Positions 35,262 through 44,368 of a stretch of DNA of 64,000 nt are shown here, in pieces. Each line of letters begins with the position of its first letter. Positions within the stretch are counted from its first letter, which is position 1. The notes below the pieces were generated by a model, which worked only from the letters and a program-made list of their open reading frames with translations, searched no databases and was not told where the DNA came from. Both the position numbers and the translations under genes were made by a program. The stretch comes from an uncultured Oscillibacter sp. (lineage in GTDB: Bacteria; Bacillota; Clostridia; Oscillospirales; Oscillospiraceae). The stretch is from assembly GCA_910583785.1 (NCBI GenBank), contig CAJTZK010000005.1, forward strand, positions 1 through 64,000, in the 5' to 3' direction.

Positions 35262-35827
35262 GCCGCCGCCTCTTGGTCCCCGGACTCCGCCTGAGCGGCC
35301 TCCGCCTCCCGGGCTTCCACGGCTTCCTTTAACTGCTGGTAGCGGTCCTCGGGCTGGGTGACGCTTCCGCTGGCCAGGCGGGGGAGCGCCTCCCCATAGC
35401 GGCCGGATTCAAAAGAGTCCATGGTCTGGCGGCAGGCGGCGTATTCCCCGGCGGAATATTGCTGCTGTAAGATATAGAGAAGCTCCATGGCGTCGCACTG
35501 CTTTTCCAGGTGTTCCGCGGCGGACCGCTGGGCGAATTCCTCGTCCTCCAGTTCCTGGAGGCTCTTCTCCGCCTCTGCCAGCTCCTTCTGGAGGGAGATA
35601 ACCTGGTCCTGTAACTCCTGTACCCCCTGCATGGCGGTAACGGAGCTCTGGAGACGTCCCAGGGCTTCGGTATTGCTCCTCTGGTGGGAGGCGAAGGACC
35701 AGGCCATGAGCAGGAAGGCCGCGATGAACAGCACCATGATATAGACCACCACGGGCTTCTTTCCTGTGGGCTTCATATCCGCCTCCGGCTCGGCGGGGCC
35801 GCTTTCATTTCGTTTTTCCAGCTTCAT
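35258..35827 (-). CDS. Single-pass membrane protein with coiled coil
   Basis: 189 residues: short cytoplasmic head, membrane helix at about 26-44 (VVVYIMVLFIAAFLLMAWSF), a long coiled coil (about 50-110, rich in LQ..L..AE repeats) and an Ala/Glu-rich tail. No family recognised. It overlaps parB by 4 bp, so it is made together with the segregation proteins; a physical link to them is speculation. Confidence 0.72.
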   Translation of the reverse strand: MKLEKRNESGPAEPEADMKPTGKKPVVVYIMVLFIAAFLLMAWSFASHQRSNTEALGRLQSSVTAMQGVQELQDQVISLQKELAEAEKSLQELEDEEFAQRSAAEHLEKQCDAMELLYILQQQYSAGEYAACRQTMDSFESGRYGEALPRLASGSVTQPEDRYQQLKEAVEAREAEAAQAESGDQEAAA

Positions 35828-36714
35828 GCCTCCGGTCCTTTCCGGCTGGTTTTCAGGAGGGCCAGGGCTTCCAACAGGTCATTCAGATCGTCCAGGCCGT
35901 AATATTCCAGCTCAATCCGGCCCTTTTTCCGGCCCGTGACAATTTTCACGCCCCTCCCCAGCCGGGAGGCCAGGGACTGCTGGGCCTCGGCGGCGTAGTC
36001 CACCTCCTTGGGCGGCTCCGGAAGCTCCGGTTCCTCCTTGGGTTCCGCCAGCATCTTCTTGGCCAGGACCTCCGTCTGCCGGACAGAGAGCTGTCCCTGG
36101 ACCACGGCCTCCGCCGCCTTCACCTGGAGGGCGGGGGAGAGGGGCAGCAGGGCCCGGGCATGCCCGGCGGAGAGGCTCCCCTCTTCCACCAGCTTCCGCA
36201 CGCCGGGCTGGAGGCCTAGAAGCCGCATGGCGTTGGCCACGGCGCTGCGGGACTTGCCCACCCGCCGGGCGGCCTCCTCCTGGGTCATGTGGTAGGTCTG
36301 GATCAAAGACTGGTAGCCCGCGGCCTCCTCCATGGGATTCAAATCCTCCCGCTGGAGGTTCTCTACCAATGCCAGCTCCGCCGCCTTCTGGTCGTCGGCC
36401 TCAATGACCACGGCGGGAATCTCCGTGAGCCCCGCCATCCGGGCGGCCCGCCAGCGGCGCTCCCCGGCAATGATCTGGTAATAGCCGGAGGACAGCTTCC
36501 GCACCGTCAGGGGCTGGATGACCCCATGCTCCCGGATGGAATCCGCCAGTTCCTCCAGTGCCTCGCCGTCAAAGAGCTTCCGGGGCTGGGCGGAATAGCT
36601 CTCCACCTGGGAAATGGGTAAATACAGGTTCCCCGCCGCTTCGGGTTTCAATACGTCGTCCCCCAGCAGGGCCCCCAACCCCCGGCCCAGGCCGGAGGGC
36701 TTTTTGTTTGCCAT
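35824..36714 (-). CDS. parB: Chromosome partitioning protein ParB (Spo0J)
   Basis: CTP-dependent DNA clamp that loads at parS and spreads, guiding origin segregation and SMC loading. 296 residues: N-terminal LGRGLGALLGDD, PISQVESYSAQPRKLFD, the CTPase motif GERRWRAARMAG, and the parS-reading helix-turn-helix MTQEEAARRVGKSRSAVANA. The C-terminal dimer domain is present. ParA is encoded just upstream (26 bp gap) and parS-like sites occur at 34110, 37589, 37921 and 39909. Confidence 0.96.
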   Translation of the reverse strand: MANKKPSGLGRGLGALLGDDVLKPEAAGNLYLPISQVESYSAQPRKLFDGEALEELADSIREHGVIQPLTVRKLSSGYYQIIAGERRWRAARMAGLTEIPAVVIEADDQKAAELALVENLQREDLNPMEEAAGYQSLIQTYHMTQEEAARRVGKSRSAVANAMRLLGLQPGVRKLVEEGSLSAGHARALLPLSPALQVKAAEAVVQGQLSVRQTEVLAKKMLAEPKEEPELPEPPKEVDYAAEAQQSLASRLGRGVKIVTGRKKGRIELEYYGLDDLNDLLEALALLKTSRKGPEA

Positions 36715-36740
36715 AAAACCACTCCTTTCAAAGAGATCGG

Positions 36741-37487
36741 TTATTTCAAAAATTCGGCGGCAAAGGCCGCGTAGGCGTCCGCCCCCCGGGAAGCCCGGTC
36801 ATAGGCGCTGATGGGCTTGCCATGGCTGGGAGCCTCGGAGAGCCGGATGTTCCGGGGAATCACGGAGGCGTAAACCTTGCCGGGGAAATAGTGCTTCACT
36901 TCCTCCGCCACCTGGAGGGAGAGGTTCGTCCGCCCGTCGAACATGGTCAGCAGCACCCCCTCCAGCTCCAGGGAGGGATTCAGGGACCTCCGGACCAGCC
37001 GGACGGTATTCATTAAGTCGGAGAGCCCCTCCAGGGCAAAGTACTCGCACTGGACGGGCACCAGGAGGGAGTCCGCCGCGCACAGGGCGTTCAGGGTCAG
37101 GAGCTCCAGGGAGGGAGGACAGTCAATGAGAATGACATCATAGTCCTCCCGCAGGGGCTCCAGGGCATCCTTCAGCAAAAATTCCCGCCGCTCCATACCG
37201 ATGAGCTCCACCCCGGCTCCGGCCAGGGCCTTGTTGGAGGGGAGCACGTCCCCATAGCGGGTGTGGGACACGGCCTCTGCCGCAGGCAGCTCCCCGATAA
37301 CGGCGGAATAGACCCCCTTAGAAACCGTTTTATCCACCCCCATGCCGGAGGTGGCGTTGGCCTGGGGATCAAAATCACAGAGAAGGACTTTTTTGCCCGC
37401 CTCCGTCAGGGCGGCGGCCAGGTTCACGCAAGTGGTGGTTTTCCCCACGCCGCCTTTTTGATTCACAACAGCGATGATCTTTGACAC
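36741..37487 (-). CDS. parA: Chromosome partitioning ATPase ParA (Soj)
   Basis: Nucleoid-bound ATPase partner of ParB; in Bacillus the same protein also regulates DnaA. 248 residues with deviant Walker A VVNQKGGVGKTTTCVNLAA, LLCDFDPQANATSGMG, VILIDCPPSLELLTLNAL and SHGKPISAYD. Start ATG 37487, no long N-terminal extension, as in chromosomal ParA. First gene of a parA-parB-35258-34767 unit. Confidence 0.96.
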   Translation of the reverse strand: MSKIIAVVNQKGGVGKTTTCVNLAAALTEAGKKVLLCDFDPQANATSGMGVDKTVSKGVYSAVIGELPAAEAVSHTRYGDVLPSNKALAGAGVELIGMERREFLLKDALEPLREDYDVILIDCPPSLELLTLNALCAADSLLVPVQCEYFALEGLSDLMNTVRLVRRSLNPSLELEGVLLTMFDGRTNLSLQVAEEVKHYFPGKVYASVIPRNIRLSEAPSHGKPISAYDRASRGADAYAAFAAEFLK

Positions 37488-37588
37488 AAAAGCACCTACT
37501 TTCTATCAAAAATTCATTATAACAAGGCCGGGACGGGCTTGCAAGGTCAAAATCCACATTTTTTTGAAAATTTGGAAAGAAAGCAAAA

Positions 37589-37604
37589 AGTTTCACGTGA
37601 AACA
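37589..37604. promoter_or_regulatory. parS site
   Basis: AGTTTCACGTGAAACA, one mismatch (first base), about 100 bp upstream of the parA start. ParB bound here could also autoregulate parAB. Confidence 0.85.
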
Positions 37605-37891
37605 ATTTAAAAAGAGACGTTTTCCGCCGCCCGGACATAAAACAGGGGCCCCGCCAAAGAGGGGAAGCCCCCGCCAGCGGAGGGCCCCGGAATGCTGGAT
37701 TGCTTTTTCGTGTCATTGCAGGGGAGCGGTGTGCCCGCTGGAATCAGTATTCCCCATGGCGGGACCCGCTGTTTCTCCGGGCCCAAGAAGGTCCCGGCTG
37801 GCCGGGCGGTTGTGGACAAGGGATGCCGCCTCTGGAAGGGGGCCTCCGCGCGGTTCATAAAATCTCCCGGCAAAAATCGGTTTCCCAAAGA

Positions 37892-37917
37892 AAGGCCCGC
37901 CGTCTCCGGCGGGCCTT
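37892..37917 (-). terminator. Terminator after the GH13 gene
   Basis: AAGGCCCGCC-loop-GGCGGGCCTT symmetrical hairpin just past the end of the minus-strand gene at 37951, with a short T-rich tail on that strand. Confidence 0.65.
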
Positions 37918-37920
37918 GCA

Positions 37921-37936
37921 TGTTTCACGTGAAACC
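37921..37936. promoter_or_regulatory. parS site
   Basis: TGTTTCACGTGAAACC, one mismatch (last base). Lies between the GH13 gene and its terminator. Confidence 0.85.
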
Positions 37937-37950
37937 ATTTTATCCGATGC

Positions 37951-39804
37951 TCAGTCCCGGCCCAAGAGCCGGACACTGTAGGGGGGAACGGAGGCCTCCT
38001 GGCCGGGAAGTTCCTCCCCAGTGTACAGGTCCCGGAAGCCCCCGCCTGGCAGGGGAAAGGCGCGTTCCTCCGGGCTGGCGTTGACCAGGGTGGCGGTGGC
38101 CTCGCCAGGGATTTCCCGCAGATAGGCCAGCAGGGGGCCCTGGGCCTCCAGCCAGCGGAGGGAGCCCCGGCGGAGGGAACTCCGGCCCTTCCGGAGCTGC
38201 CCCAGCCAGCGGAACCAGGCCAGCATCGCCGGGTCCTCCTGGCCCCAGGGATAGGTCCGGCGGTTAAAGGGGTCCGCCGCGCCCTCCATCCCGGTTTCGT
38301 CCCCGTAATAGACCATGGGGGAACCGGGGAAGGTGAAGAGGATGGCCGCCGCCACGTGGAGCCGCTCCAGGCCCGCTTCCCGCTGGAGGGGCGTGAGGCG
38401 GAAGACGGACTGGGCCTCCCGGCCCTCGGGGAGGGGGACGCCGCCCAGGACCGTGAGAATCCGGGGGGTGTCATGGGTGCCCAGGAAGTTCATGGAGGAG
38501 TAGAAGGCGGCGGGGGGATAGTTCTCCCGGATGGTTTCCATGGCCTCCTTGAAATGCTCCGCCGGGCCGTCCAAGAGGTAGTCCAGCAGGGCGGTGCGGA
38601 AGGGGTAGTTCATCACGCTGTGGAGCTCGCGGCCCAGGAGGTACTTCCGGCGGCGGGAGTAGGAAATCTTGTTGCTGGCGTCCTCCCAGACTTCCCCCAG
38701 CACAAGGGCGCCGGGGTCCGTTTCCTCCACGGCGGAGCGGAGGGCCTCAATGAATTCGCCGGGCAGCTCGTCCGCCACGTCCAGACGCCAGCCGGAGGCC
38801 CCGGCCCGGAGCCAGCGTTTCACCACGGAGTTTTCGCCCCGGACGATATAGTCCAGGTAATCCGGGCAGTCCTCCCGGACGTTGGGCAGGGTACTGATTC
38901 CCCACCAGGAGTCGTAGGACCCGGGCCACTGGCTGAACTGGAACCAGTTATAATAGGGGCTGTCCTGGCTCTGGGCCGCTCCCAGGGTGGGGTAGAAACC
39001 GTCGGCGTTGAAGTAAACGCTCTGGGAGCCCGTGTGGTTGAACACGCCGTCCAGCAGGACGCGGATGCCCCGCTCCGCCGCCTGGGCGCAGAGGGCCCGG
39101 AAATCCTCCTCCGTGCCCAGCATGGGATCAATTTTCGTGTAGTCCGCCGTGTTGTAGCGGTGGTTGGACGCGGACTCAAAAATGGGGCAGAAGTAGAGGG
39201 TGGAAACGCCCAGGGCCTCCAGGTCGTCCAGATGGGCGGCCACGCCCGCCAGGGAGCCGCCGAAGAAGTCCCGGTTTTTGATCTCGCCGTCCTCCGGCTG
39301 CCAGGCGGGGGCGTCGTTCCAGTCCTCGTGGACCCAGCGGCTGCCGATAAGCCCCTCCGGGCTGGGGAGGCCCAGACGGCAGTAGCGGTCCGGAAAAATC
39401 TGATAGGTCACGCCCTCGCCAAACCAGGCGGGGGTGCGGCTTTCCTCATAAACCGTGAGCTGCCAGGGGACGGGTTCCCCCTTGCTGCGGTAACCAGTCT
39501 TGTCCAGGAGGCACCCGGTGCCGTCGTCCCGCCAGAAGCGGAACCAGTACCAGGCCAGTTCCGGCGTCTGGAAGGGAATCAGGGAGAGGGAAAAGCAGGC
39601 CCGGTCCTCCTGGAAGCCGGAGAAGGGCATCTCCGCCTCCATCTCGTGCCCGGCAAATTCCCGGCGGATGACGACAGAACAATGGGTGAATCCCTCGCTG
39701 GCCAGGGGGCGGCAGGTGAGGGACCACTCCTTCCCGCAGGGGAGGGCGCCGTAGGGCTGCTTGTACCGGGGATCGCGGGAGTCAAAGACGGAAGGTGTGT
39801 TCAT
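37951..39804 (-). CDS. GH13 alpha-amylase family glycosidase (neopullulanase/maltogenic type)
   Basis: 617 residues. The N-terminal ~130 residues form a CBM34-like beta domain, followed by a GH13 barrel: DGVFNHTG (region I), GWRLDVADE with the nucleophile Asp (about 340), LGEVWED with the acid Glu (about 368) and GTHDTPRIL with the third Asp (about 443). No signal peptide, so it is probably cytoplasmic and acts on imported maltodextrins. ATG 39804 (MNTPSVFD) is preferred to a start at 39852 because AAGGAG precedes it. It stands alone, with parS sites on both sides. Confidence 0.92.
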   Translation of the reverse strand: MNTPSVFDSRDPRYKQPYGALPCGKEWSLTCRPLASEGFTHCSVVIRREFAGHEMEAEMPFSGFQEDRACFSLSLIPFQTPELAWYWFRFWRDDGTGCLLDKTGYRSKGEPVPWQLTVYEESRTPAWFGEGVTYQIFPDRYCRLGLPSPEGLIGSRWVHEDWNDAPAWQPEDGEIKNRDFFGGSLAGVAAHLDDLEALGVSTLYFCPIFESASNHRYNTADYTKIDPMLGTEEDFRALCAQAAERGIRVLLDGVFNHTGSQSVYFNADGFYPTLGAAQSQDSPYYNWFQFSQWPGSYDSWWGISTLPNVREDCPDYLDYIVRGENSVVKRWLRAGASGWRLDVADELPGEFIEALRSAVEETDPGALVLGEVWEDASNKISYSRRRKYLLGRELHSVMNYPFRTALLDYLLDGPAEHFKEAMETIRENYPPAAFYSSMNFLGTHDTPRILTVLGGVPLPEGREAQSVFRLTPLQREAGLERLHVAAAILFTFPGSPMVYYGDETGMEGAADPFNRRTYPWGQEDPAMLAWFRWLGQLRKGRSSLRRGSLRWLEAQGPLLAYLREIPGEATATLVNASPEERAFPLPGGGFRDLYTGEELPGQEASVPPYSVRLLGRD

Positions 39805-39908
39805 GAAAAAAACTCCTTGTTCGTTAAAATAAGGGGTTCCAACAAGTGACATTTTTTTACTGTTCGCTTTTGGGGAGGGAAAGGCCGGGAGGGACCCGGC
39901 CTGGGTGC

Positions 39909-39924
39909 TGTTTCACGTGAAACG
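39909..39924. promoter_or_regulatory. parS site
   Basis: TGTTTCACGTGAAACG, one mismatch (last base), upstream of the GH13 gene. Confidence 0.85.
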
Positions 39925-39927
39925 CTC

Positions 39928-40012
39928 TGTAGGGGCGGACCTGCGTGTCCGCCCTTCTATAGGAAGCGCCGGGGCGCCGGGAGGAGAGCGGACACACAGG
40001 CCCGCCCCTACA
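39928..40012. repeat. Imperfect 25-bp inverted repeat
   Basis: TGTAGGGGCGGACCTGCGTG (39928 onward) pairs with 39988-40012 over 25 bp with two mismatches; the spacer holds a further GGCGCC hairpin. It begins with the same TGTAGGGGCGGAC text seen in R2. It lies just past the end of the PBP2 gene and could act as a terminator. Confidence 0.75.
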
Positions 40013-40034
40013 GGGGTCAGCAGAAAATGCCCAG

Positions 40035-42230
40035 TCAGGGCAGGAGCTGGTTCTCCCCGGTGATGGTGGCGCTGTCCTCGCTGGGGGTGAAATAGGCGTT
40101 GAGGATATTCACGGCGGTGGAGGCCAGGGCCGCTCCGGCGTCCGCCCGCTCGATGGCGATGGCCACGGCGATTTCCGGGTCGTCGTAGGGGGCGAAGCAG
40201 ACGAAGACGCCGTGGTTCTTGGTGTCTGACCGGACCTGGGAGGTTCCGGTCTTGGCCCCGGCGGAGACCACGCAGTTCCGGAAATAGGGGGAGAGGGTGC
40301 CCTCTACCAGGCCCTTCATGCCCTCCTTTACCGCCCGGAGGTTTTCGTCACTGATCTCAATTTGGTTCAGGGGCTCCGTATTGCCCTCCGCCACCACCTC
40401 GGAGTTGTCGTAGGTTTTGGCGGCTTTTAAAAGGTGGGCCTGGCAGCGCTTCCCGCCGGAGACCAGGGTGGCCACGTAGTTGGCCAGCTGGAGGGGGGAG
40501 TAGAGCTGGGTCCCCTGGCCGTAAGCCGCCCAGGGGGCCTGGTCCTGGCCCTGGGGGTTTTCCGGCAGGAGCCCGGCGGTCTCGGGAATCTCGATGCCCG
40601 TTTTTTCCCCCAGGCCGAACATGACGAGATACTCCCGGAGGGTTTCCATTTGCATGCGGTAGCCCAGCTCCGAGAAAAAGTAGTTGCAGGAGTTGGTAAT
40701 GGCCCCGGTGACGTTCAGGTTTCCGTGGCCCGAGGTTTTCCAGCACTTGGAGTAGCTGTTGATCTCGTCCTTGGGGTAACGCCAGATGCCGGTGTCCTTG
40801 ATTTTCTCCGTCAGGGTGGTGTCCCCGTGGAGGAGGGCCGCCATGGCGGTGAAGGGCTTCAGGGTGGAGCCCGGGGGGTACTTGCCCACGGTGGCCCGGT
40901 TGAACATGGGGCGGCTCAGGTCCTGGGAGAGCTCGCCGATGTCCTGGCGGAAGGTAGCCAGTGAGTAGGTGGGGTGGGAGGCCAGGGCCAGCACCTCTCC
41001 GGTGCCCACCTGGACCACCGCCGCTCCCGCGCCCCGGGTCTCGTCGCCGTCGGCGTTCAGGCGGAGGACGGTTTCCGCCAGGAAGTCCTCCACCTGGGCC
41101 TGGAAGTCCAGGTCGATGGTCAGTTCCACGATGTTGCCGGGGACGGGCTCCGTGGAGTAGTATTCCCCGGTGATTTTCCCCTCGTCGTTGGTGGCCACCA
41201 CCCGGCGGCCGTCCTGGCCCTTGAGGTATTCCTCGAAGGCCAGTTCCGCGCCCTCCTTGCCAATTAGATCGTCGTAGTCGTAACCCTTTTGCTTCAAGGA
41301 GGGATAGTCGTCCTCGATGCCGATGCTGCCCACGTAGCCCAGGATATGGGCGGCGTAGGCGGTTTCATACTCCCGGACAGAGGAGAGGGTGACCTTGGCC
41401 CCGGCGTAGTTCCCGTCGCTGAGGAGGGAGATAAAGGGGGTGTCGATGTCCTCCGCCAGGACGTAGGCGGCGTAGTTGTCCAGCTTCCGGACGGAGAGCT
41501 CGTACTGGACCCCCAGGACCATCCGGGCCTGGGTCATCGTGTAAGCCTCCGGGATGTCCAGTTCCTGGCGCATGGCACCGATGAGCTGGGCGGGGGTGAC
41601 GCCCGCCTCCACCAGCAGGTCCGCCGTCAGGTCCTCGATGGTGAGGAGTTCCAGGAGCTCCTGGGCCCGCTTTTCGGGGGTGAGCTCCCCGCCGGGGACG
41701 GCTTCCCCGGCCTCTTCGTCCCCGGCGGGTTCCGGCTCCGGGGCGGAGAGGGCCTCCGGGTGGCGGAGGAGGTATTGGCCCAGGGCCTCCGCGCAGGGCT
41801 TGAGGCTCTTCAGGTAGGCCAGGAAGAGCTTTTTCTGCTGGTTGTCCAGCTGGTCCACCGTATAATGGTAGGGGGACAGCCGGGAGATGGGCAGGTTGTC
41901 GATCCAGGGCAGGCCCTCCCGCTGGCAGAGCTGGACCAGGCGGAGGATGGCCTCGTTGCTGTCGTCCCCCGGGCGGAGGAGGTCCGCGTCGAAGGTCAGG
42001 TCATAGGTGGAGCGGTTGGAGACCAGGGGCTTGCCGTTGCGGTCGGTGATGATGCCCCGGGAGGCCTCCACCTTTTCCGGGCGGACGATGGAGCGGATGG
42101 CCCGGGCGGCGTAGTCCTCGTGGTGGATGACCTGCACGTCGTAGAGCACGAAAAGGTACGCCACCAGCACCAGCGTCAGGAGGGCGGCCAGCACGTAGAG
42201 CCGGGTATTTTGCATTTCCTTGCGGTCCAT
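40035..42230 (-). CDS. mrdA: Penicillin-binding protein 2 (elongasome transpeptidase)
   Basis: Class B PBP that cross-links new peptidoglycan during rod elongation. 731 residues: N-terminal membrane anchor (about 9-30), dimerisation/pedestal domain with a Glu/Pro-rich insertion near 165-190, and a transpeptidase domain with PGSTLKPF (SxxK, about 454), the SCN triad in TNSCNYFFSELG and GAKTGTSQV (KTG, about 657). ATG 42230 (MDRKEMQ) is preferred to TTG 42248, given GAAAGG placement. Follows mreC and mreD, which supports the elongasome role over SpoVD. Confidence 0.93.
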   Translation of the reverse strand: MDRKEMQNTRLYVLAALLTLVLVAYLFVLYDVQVIHHEDYAARAIRSIVRPEKVEASRGIITDRNGKPLVSNRSTYDLTFDADLLRPGDDSNEAILRLVQLCQREGLPWIDNLPISRLSPYHYTVDQLDNQQKKLFLAYLKSLKPCAEALGQYLLRHPEALSAPEPEPAGDEEAGEAVPGGELTPEKRAQELLELLTIEDLTADLLVEAGVTPAQLIGAMRQELDIPEAYTMTQARMVLGVQYELSVRKLDNYAAYVLAEDIDTPFISLLSDGNYAGAKVTLSSVREYETAYAAHILGYVGSIGIEDDYPSLKQKGYDYDDLIGKEGAELAFEEYLKGQDGRRVVATNDEGKITGEYYSTEPVPGNIVELTIDLDFQAQVEDFLAETVLRLNADGDETRGAGAAVVQVGTGEVLALASHPTYSLATFRQDIGELSQDLSRPMFNRATVGKYPPGSTLKPFTAMAALLHGDTTLTEKIKDTGIWRYPKDEINSYSKCWKTSGHGNLNVTGAITNSCNYFFSELGYRMQMETLREYLVMFGLGEKTGIEIPETAGLLPENPQGQDQAPWAAYGQGTQLYSPLQLANYVATLVSGGKRCQAHLLKAAKTYDNSEVVAEGNTEPLNQIEISDENLRAVKEGMKGLVEGTLSPYFRNCVVSAGAKTGTSQVRSDTKNHGVFVCFAPYDDPEIAVAIAIERADAGAALASTAVNILNAYFTPSEDSATITGENQLLP

Positions 42231-42341
42231 AGGATGCCTTTCTATCAAGAGTCTCCGGAGGGAAGAGGCGGCGCCGCTCCGGCCCGGCGGGCCGGGGGCG
42301 CGGAGGCCGGGGCGCCTGGGCTTCCTTTCCAGAAGCGCGGG

Positions 42342-42854
42342 TCAGTCGTCCAAATGGGTTCTCCGGAAGACGGAACGGTAAAGCAGGGTCAGGGGGATGA
42401 CAAAGGGAGCGGCCACGCAGAATTCCCGGACCATGACCAGGGCCCCGGCCTGCCAGGCGGCGGTTCCCCGCATCCAGAGGATCAGGCAGCGGAAGCTGCC
42501 GTGGAGCAGGAAGGCCGCGGCGGCGGAGACGAAGGAGCAGAGGAACCCGGCGGGCAGCCAGCTTTGGGACAGCAGCCCGGCGCACAGGCCCGCCAGGGGA
42601 AAGACCAGCGTATAGAGACAGGGAACGGGTCCCGGCAGGAGCAGGTCGCAGGCCGCGCCCACGCAGAGGGAGAAGATGGTCCCCGCCAGGGGCCCCTCAA
42701 AGGTGGGGGGGATGGCCGCCAGGAGGGGGTAGAGAAAGGGGATGACGCCCCAGAACACCAGCCGCTGGAGGAGGCTCCCCTGTATCAGGAAACAGAGGGC
42801 CGTGGCGGCGGCGTAAAGGGACCACTTGAAAATGGTTTCGTTTCTGGCGATCAT
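42342..42854 (-). CDS. mreD: Rod shape-determining protein MreD
   Basis: 170 residues with five or so membrane helices spread along the length and little else, the MreD pattern. Part of the complex that links cytoskeletal MreB to wall synthesis. It lies 21 bp after mreC and about 110 bp before PBP2. Assignment rests on topology and position more than on motifs. Confidence 0.85.
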   Translation of the reverse strand: MIARNETIFKWSLYAAATALCFLIQGSLLQRLVFWGVIPFLYPLLAAIPPTFEGPLAGTIFSLCVGAACDLLLPGPVPCLYTLVFPLAGLCAGLLSQSWLPAGFLCSFVSAAAAFLLHGSFRCLILWMRGTAAWQAGALVMVREFCVAAPFVIPLTLLYRSVFRRTHLDD

Positions 42855-42875
42855 AAAGGGCCCTCCCCGGAGGCG

Positions 42876-43727
42876 TCAGGTGACGATTTCAAAGGACTTG
42901 ATGACGAAGACCTCGGTCAGGGCGTCAAAGTCCGCCGCCGGGTCCAGGATGGCGTAAGAGGCCGCGCCGGAGTCGTCCAGGCGCACCTCCTCCACGGAGC
43001 CGATTACCAGGCCGGATGGATAGTGTCCGCTCAGGCCGGAGGTCACCACGATGTCCCCCGCCAAAAGGGCGGAGTCCGCGGGGAGGTAGTCCAGCCGCAG
43101 GCGGTTTTTCCGCATCATGGAGAAATCCCCCTGGGCCACGCCCAGGTCCTTGGTCCGGAATACCTGGGCGCCCAGGGACGTGTCTGTGTCCACCAGGGTC
43201 AGCACCGTGGACCAGTTGGTTCCCGCCTGGCTGATGACGCCCACCAGGTTGCCGCATTCGTCGATGACGCAGTCCCCCGCCTCAATGCCCAGGGAGGTCC
43301 CCTTGTTCAGCGTCAGGGAGGAGGTCCAGTTACTCACCGCGTGCTCCGTGACCATGGCGGCCTCGAAGTCCGTCAGGTCCCGGCGCTGCTTCGTCAGGTT
43401 CATCAGCTCCCGGAATTTCTTGTTCTCCTCCACGTCGGCCTCCGCCTGGCGGATGGTTTCCTCCATTTTGGCAATCTGCTGGCGGAGGGCGGCGTTTTCC
43501 GCCTGGAGGTCCGTGGTGTCCTTATAGTAGTTCTGCAAGTCGTTGAACCAGGTGGCCACCGCCGTATATCCCGCCCGGAAGGGCGAGACCAGGACCCCCG
43601 TCAGGTTCACCAGGGGGGAGGCGTTGGCGCTGAGCACCGACATCACCGCCAGGGACACCGATAGGACGGCGGCGGCGAAAAGCACCCAGAGCCCGTGCTG
43701 TTTCAGGAAATTTTTCAAACCAATCAC
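42876..43727 (-). CDS. mreC: Rod shape-determining protein MreC
   Basis: 283 residues: membrane anchor at about 12-32 (LWVLFAAAVLSVSLAVMSVL), a coiled coil (about 68-100), then the beta-barrel domain with GDCVIDECGNLVGVISQAG and VTSGLSGHYPSGLVIGSVEE. Scaffold outside the membrane for elongasome enzymes. The start is probably GTG 43727; TTG 43718 is possible. No mreB precedes it in this window. Confidence 0.93.
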   Translation of the reverse strand: MIGLKNFLKQHGLWVLFAAAVLSVSLAVMSVLSANASPLVNLTGVLVSPFRAGYTAVATWFNDLQNYYKDTTDLQAENAALRQQIAKMEETIRQAEADVEENKKFRELMNLTKQRRDLTDFEAAMVTEHAVSNWTSSLTLNKGTSLGIEAGDCVIDECGNLVGVISQAGTNWSTVLTLVDTDTSLGAQVFRTKDLGVAQGDFSMMRKNRLRLDYLPADSALLAGDIVVTSGLSGHYPSGLVIGSVEEVRLDDSGAASYAILDPAADFDALTEVFVIKSFEIVT

Positions 43728-43783
43728 CTAACAGGTCGAAGATAAAACCTAATAGAATCCCCCCTGAAGCCAGGGGAGGGGCC

Positions 43784-44359
43784 TTAGAGCAGGGAGACGC
43801 CGAAGGACTCCAGCATCCGGGCCAGGCGGAGCACCGGAAGGCCCATGACGTTGAAGAAGTCCCCCTCCAGGCGCTCCACCAGCAGGGCCCCCCGGCCCTG
43901 GACGCCGTAGGCCCCGGCCTTGTCCATGGGTTCCCCGGTGGCGATATAGCGGCGGAGCTCCTCCTCCGTGGCGGAGCGGAAAAATACGTCCGTGGACTCG
44001 CTCTGCGTAAGGCGCTTCGCCCCCTGGAGCAGGGTGACCCCGGTGCAGACCGTGTGCCTGCGCCCCTGGAGGGCGGTGAGCATCTCCAGGGCGTGGGCCT
44101 CGTCCCGGGGCTTGCCCAGACGCTGGTCGTCCAGGAAGACCATGGTGTCGGCGGTGATGACAATGTCCCCGGGCCCGCAGAGCTTGGCGGCGGCTTCCGC
44201 CTTCTCCCGGGAGATGTAGGACACCACCTCCTGGGGCGGCAGGCCCCCGGGGAAGGACTCCTCCACCTCCGGCACCCGGACCACAAAGTCCGTCAGGCCG
44301 ATGCGCTCCAAAAGCTCCCGCCGCCGGGGGGACCCGGAGGCCAGTACAATCTGTGCCAT
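43784..44359 (-). CDS. maf: Maf-family nucleotide pyrophosphatase
   Basis: 191 residues. VLASGSPRRRELLERIGL (substrate-binding start), SREKAEAAA, VITADTMVFLDDQRLGKPRD and YGVQGRGALLVERLEGDFFNVMGLPV are family hallmarks. Hydrolyses non-canonical or modified NTPs such as dTTP/UTP or m7GTP depending on subgroup; subgroup not assigned. Encoded upstream of mreC, as in many Firmicutes, and linked there to septum control. Confidence 0.94.
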   Translation of the reverse strand: MAQIVLASGSPRRRELLERIGLTDFVVRVPEVEESFPGGLPPQEVVSYISREKAEAAAKLCGPGDIVITADTMVFLDDQRLGKPRDEAHALEMLTALQGRRHTVCTGVTLLQGAKRLTQSESTDVFFRSATEEELRRYIATGEPMDKAGAYGVQGRGALLVERLEGDFFNVMGLPVLRLARMLESFGVSLL

Positions 44360-44368
44360 AAATCCTCC

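Larger units (their letters stand above)
37488..37950. other. Intergenic region with two parS sites
   Basis: Contains the parA promoter area, parS-like sites at 37589 and 37921 and a terminator at 37892. The ~300 bp between are GC-rich with no supported gene. Confidence 0.65.

Noticed and set aside
37692..38084. Plus-strand ORF upstream of parA
   Set aside because: It crosses two parS-rich non-coding stretches and runs into the end of the GH13 gene; no ribosome site.
41289..43664. 791-codon plus-strand frame opposite PBP2-mreD-mreC
   Set aside because: Antisense of well-supported genes; no ribosome site or recognisable motif.
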